In this document: piece after piece, positions 12,990-13,260 of the stretch
How positions within the stretch are numbered: the stretch's first letter is position 1
Layout: every line of letters starts with the position of its first letter
Assembly: GCA_031276685.1 (NCBI GenBank)
Contig: JAISMQ010000103.1
Span: 1-13,260 of the forward strand
Length of the DNA stretch: 13,260 nucleotides
Origin: Treponema sp.
GTDB lineage: Bacteria > Spirochaetota > Spirochaetia > Treponematales > Breznakiellaceae
Direction: 5' to 3'
Notes under the pieces: generated by a model
Told to the model about the DNA's origin: nothing
Databases searched by the model: none
What the model saw: only the letters and a program-made list of their open reading frames with translations
Translations under genes and position numbers: made by a program

Positions 12990-13260
12990 GATGCAGTATT
13001 ACTGTTTCAACAGCATATAAAAAAATAATACAAATACTGCGTAACATCCTTTCATTTAACCTGCTGCAAGTTTTTCTGTTGTTTCTTTGATGATCTTTTG
13101 AAATAAAAAACGAAAATATTTAAATAATTCTTGAAAACCTGGACAGTATGGCATTAAATTAAGTTTAGTTATTCCGGTTGCTTACGCCGTCAATTTTCGA
13201 AAACACTTCCAAAAAACAAGTTCATTTTTGGAAAAATATCGATAACCCGGGTTTGTAAAG
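12924..13260. other. AT-rich region without a recognisable gene
   Basis: This 337-bp stretch is strikingly AT-rich compared with the preceding genes and has no ORF with coding character. It holds the terminator-like element at 12922-12989, a second inverted repeat GCAGTATT/AATACTGC (12993-13000 and 13033-13040) and a small CTGTT/AACAG hairpin (13002-13013). A promoter-like pair, TTGAAA (13131-13136) and TTAAAT (13154-13159) with a 17-bp spacer, could serve a gene to the right. In such AT-rich sequence chance matches are common. Confidence 0.5.

Noticed and set aside
13098..13126. Second TTGAAA-based promoter in the AT-rich tail
   Set aside because: The matching -10 position is a poor fit (TAAATA), and such matches are frequent by chance in this AT-rich stretch.

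Overview
The window looks like a chromosomal segment of a GC-rich spirochete, most likely a Treponema relative. That placement is an inference from overall gene style (a relaxed lipobox, TPR and solute-binding proteins, a mnmE-mnmG pair) and was not tested by any search. The central genes are strongly GC-rich. Both ends (about 1-120 and 12924-13260) and the PIN-toxin gene are visibly AT-rich.

Left flank (1-1440): a consensus-like sigma-70 promoter (76-106) reads into a structured stretch with two mutually exclusive hairpins and a doubtful 65-codon ORF. Next comes a type II toxin-antitoxin pair: an antitoxin at 467-745 and a VapC-like PIN ribonuclease at 747-1121. The antitoxin appears to be read from a leaderless message, because its -10 box lies six bases from its GTG. 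The promoter and first 14 codons are copied 695 bp downstream, where they start a 53-residue orphan antitoxin-like ORF with no toxin. Two tandem terminators on the minus strand close the next gene.

Centre (1443-6418): a long minus-strand gene encodes an 859-residue protein with a concanavalin/LamG-like N-terminus, a TPR array and four CXXC zinc knuckles. It is divergent from a membrane-anchored family 1 solute-binding protein (4098-5282), with a 16-bp tandem repeat between them. The binding-protein gene overlaps tail to tail by 22 bp with alanine racemase (alr, 5261-6418, minus), which carries a 15-bp coding minisatellite.

Right part (6523-12923): a tightly packed plus-strand operon contains a repeat-rich putative lipoprotein, a PAP2 lipid phosphatase, mnmE and mnmG. 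Its junctions are 24 bp, 0 bp (TAGATG) and a 1-bp overlap (TAATG). mnmE and mnmG form the wobble-uridine tRNA modification complex. The two upstream genes suggest envelope functions co-transcribed with it. alr reads away from this operon through a shared 104-bp promoter region.

A recurring theme is low-complexity sequence inside otherwise conserved genes: alr, mnmE, the PAP2 tail and two tracts in the lipoprotein. No tRNA, rRNA, CRISPR array, insertion sequence or phage gene was recognised. No clearly new multi-gene system is evident. The best leads are the duplicated leaderless antitoxin head, the structured leader at 107-310, the TPR protein's domain combination and the repeat-bearing lipoprotein.
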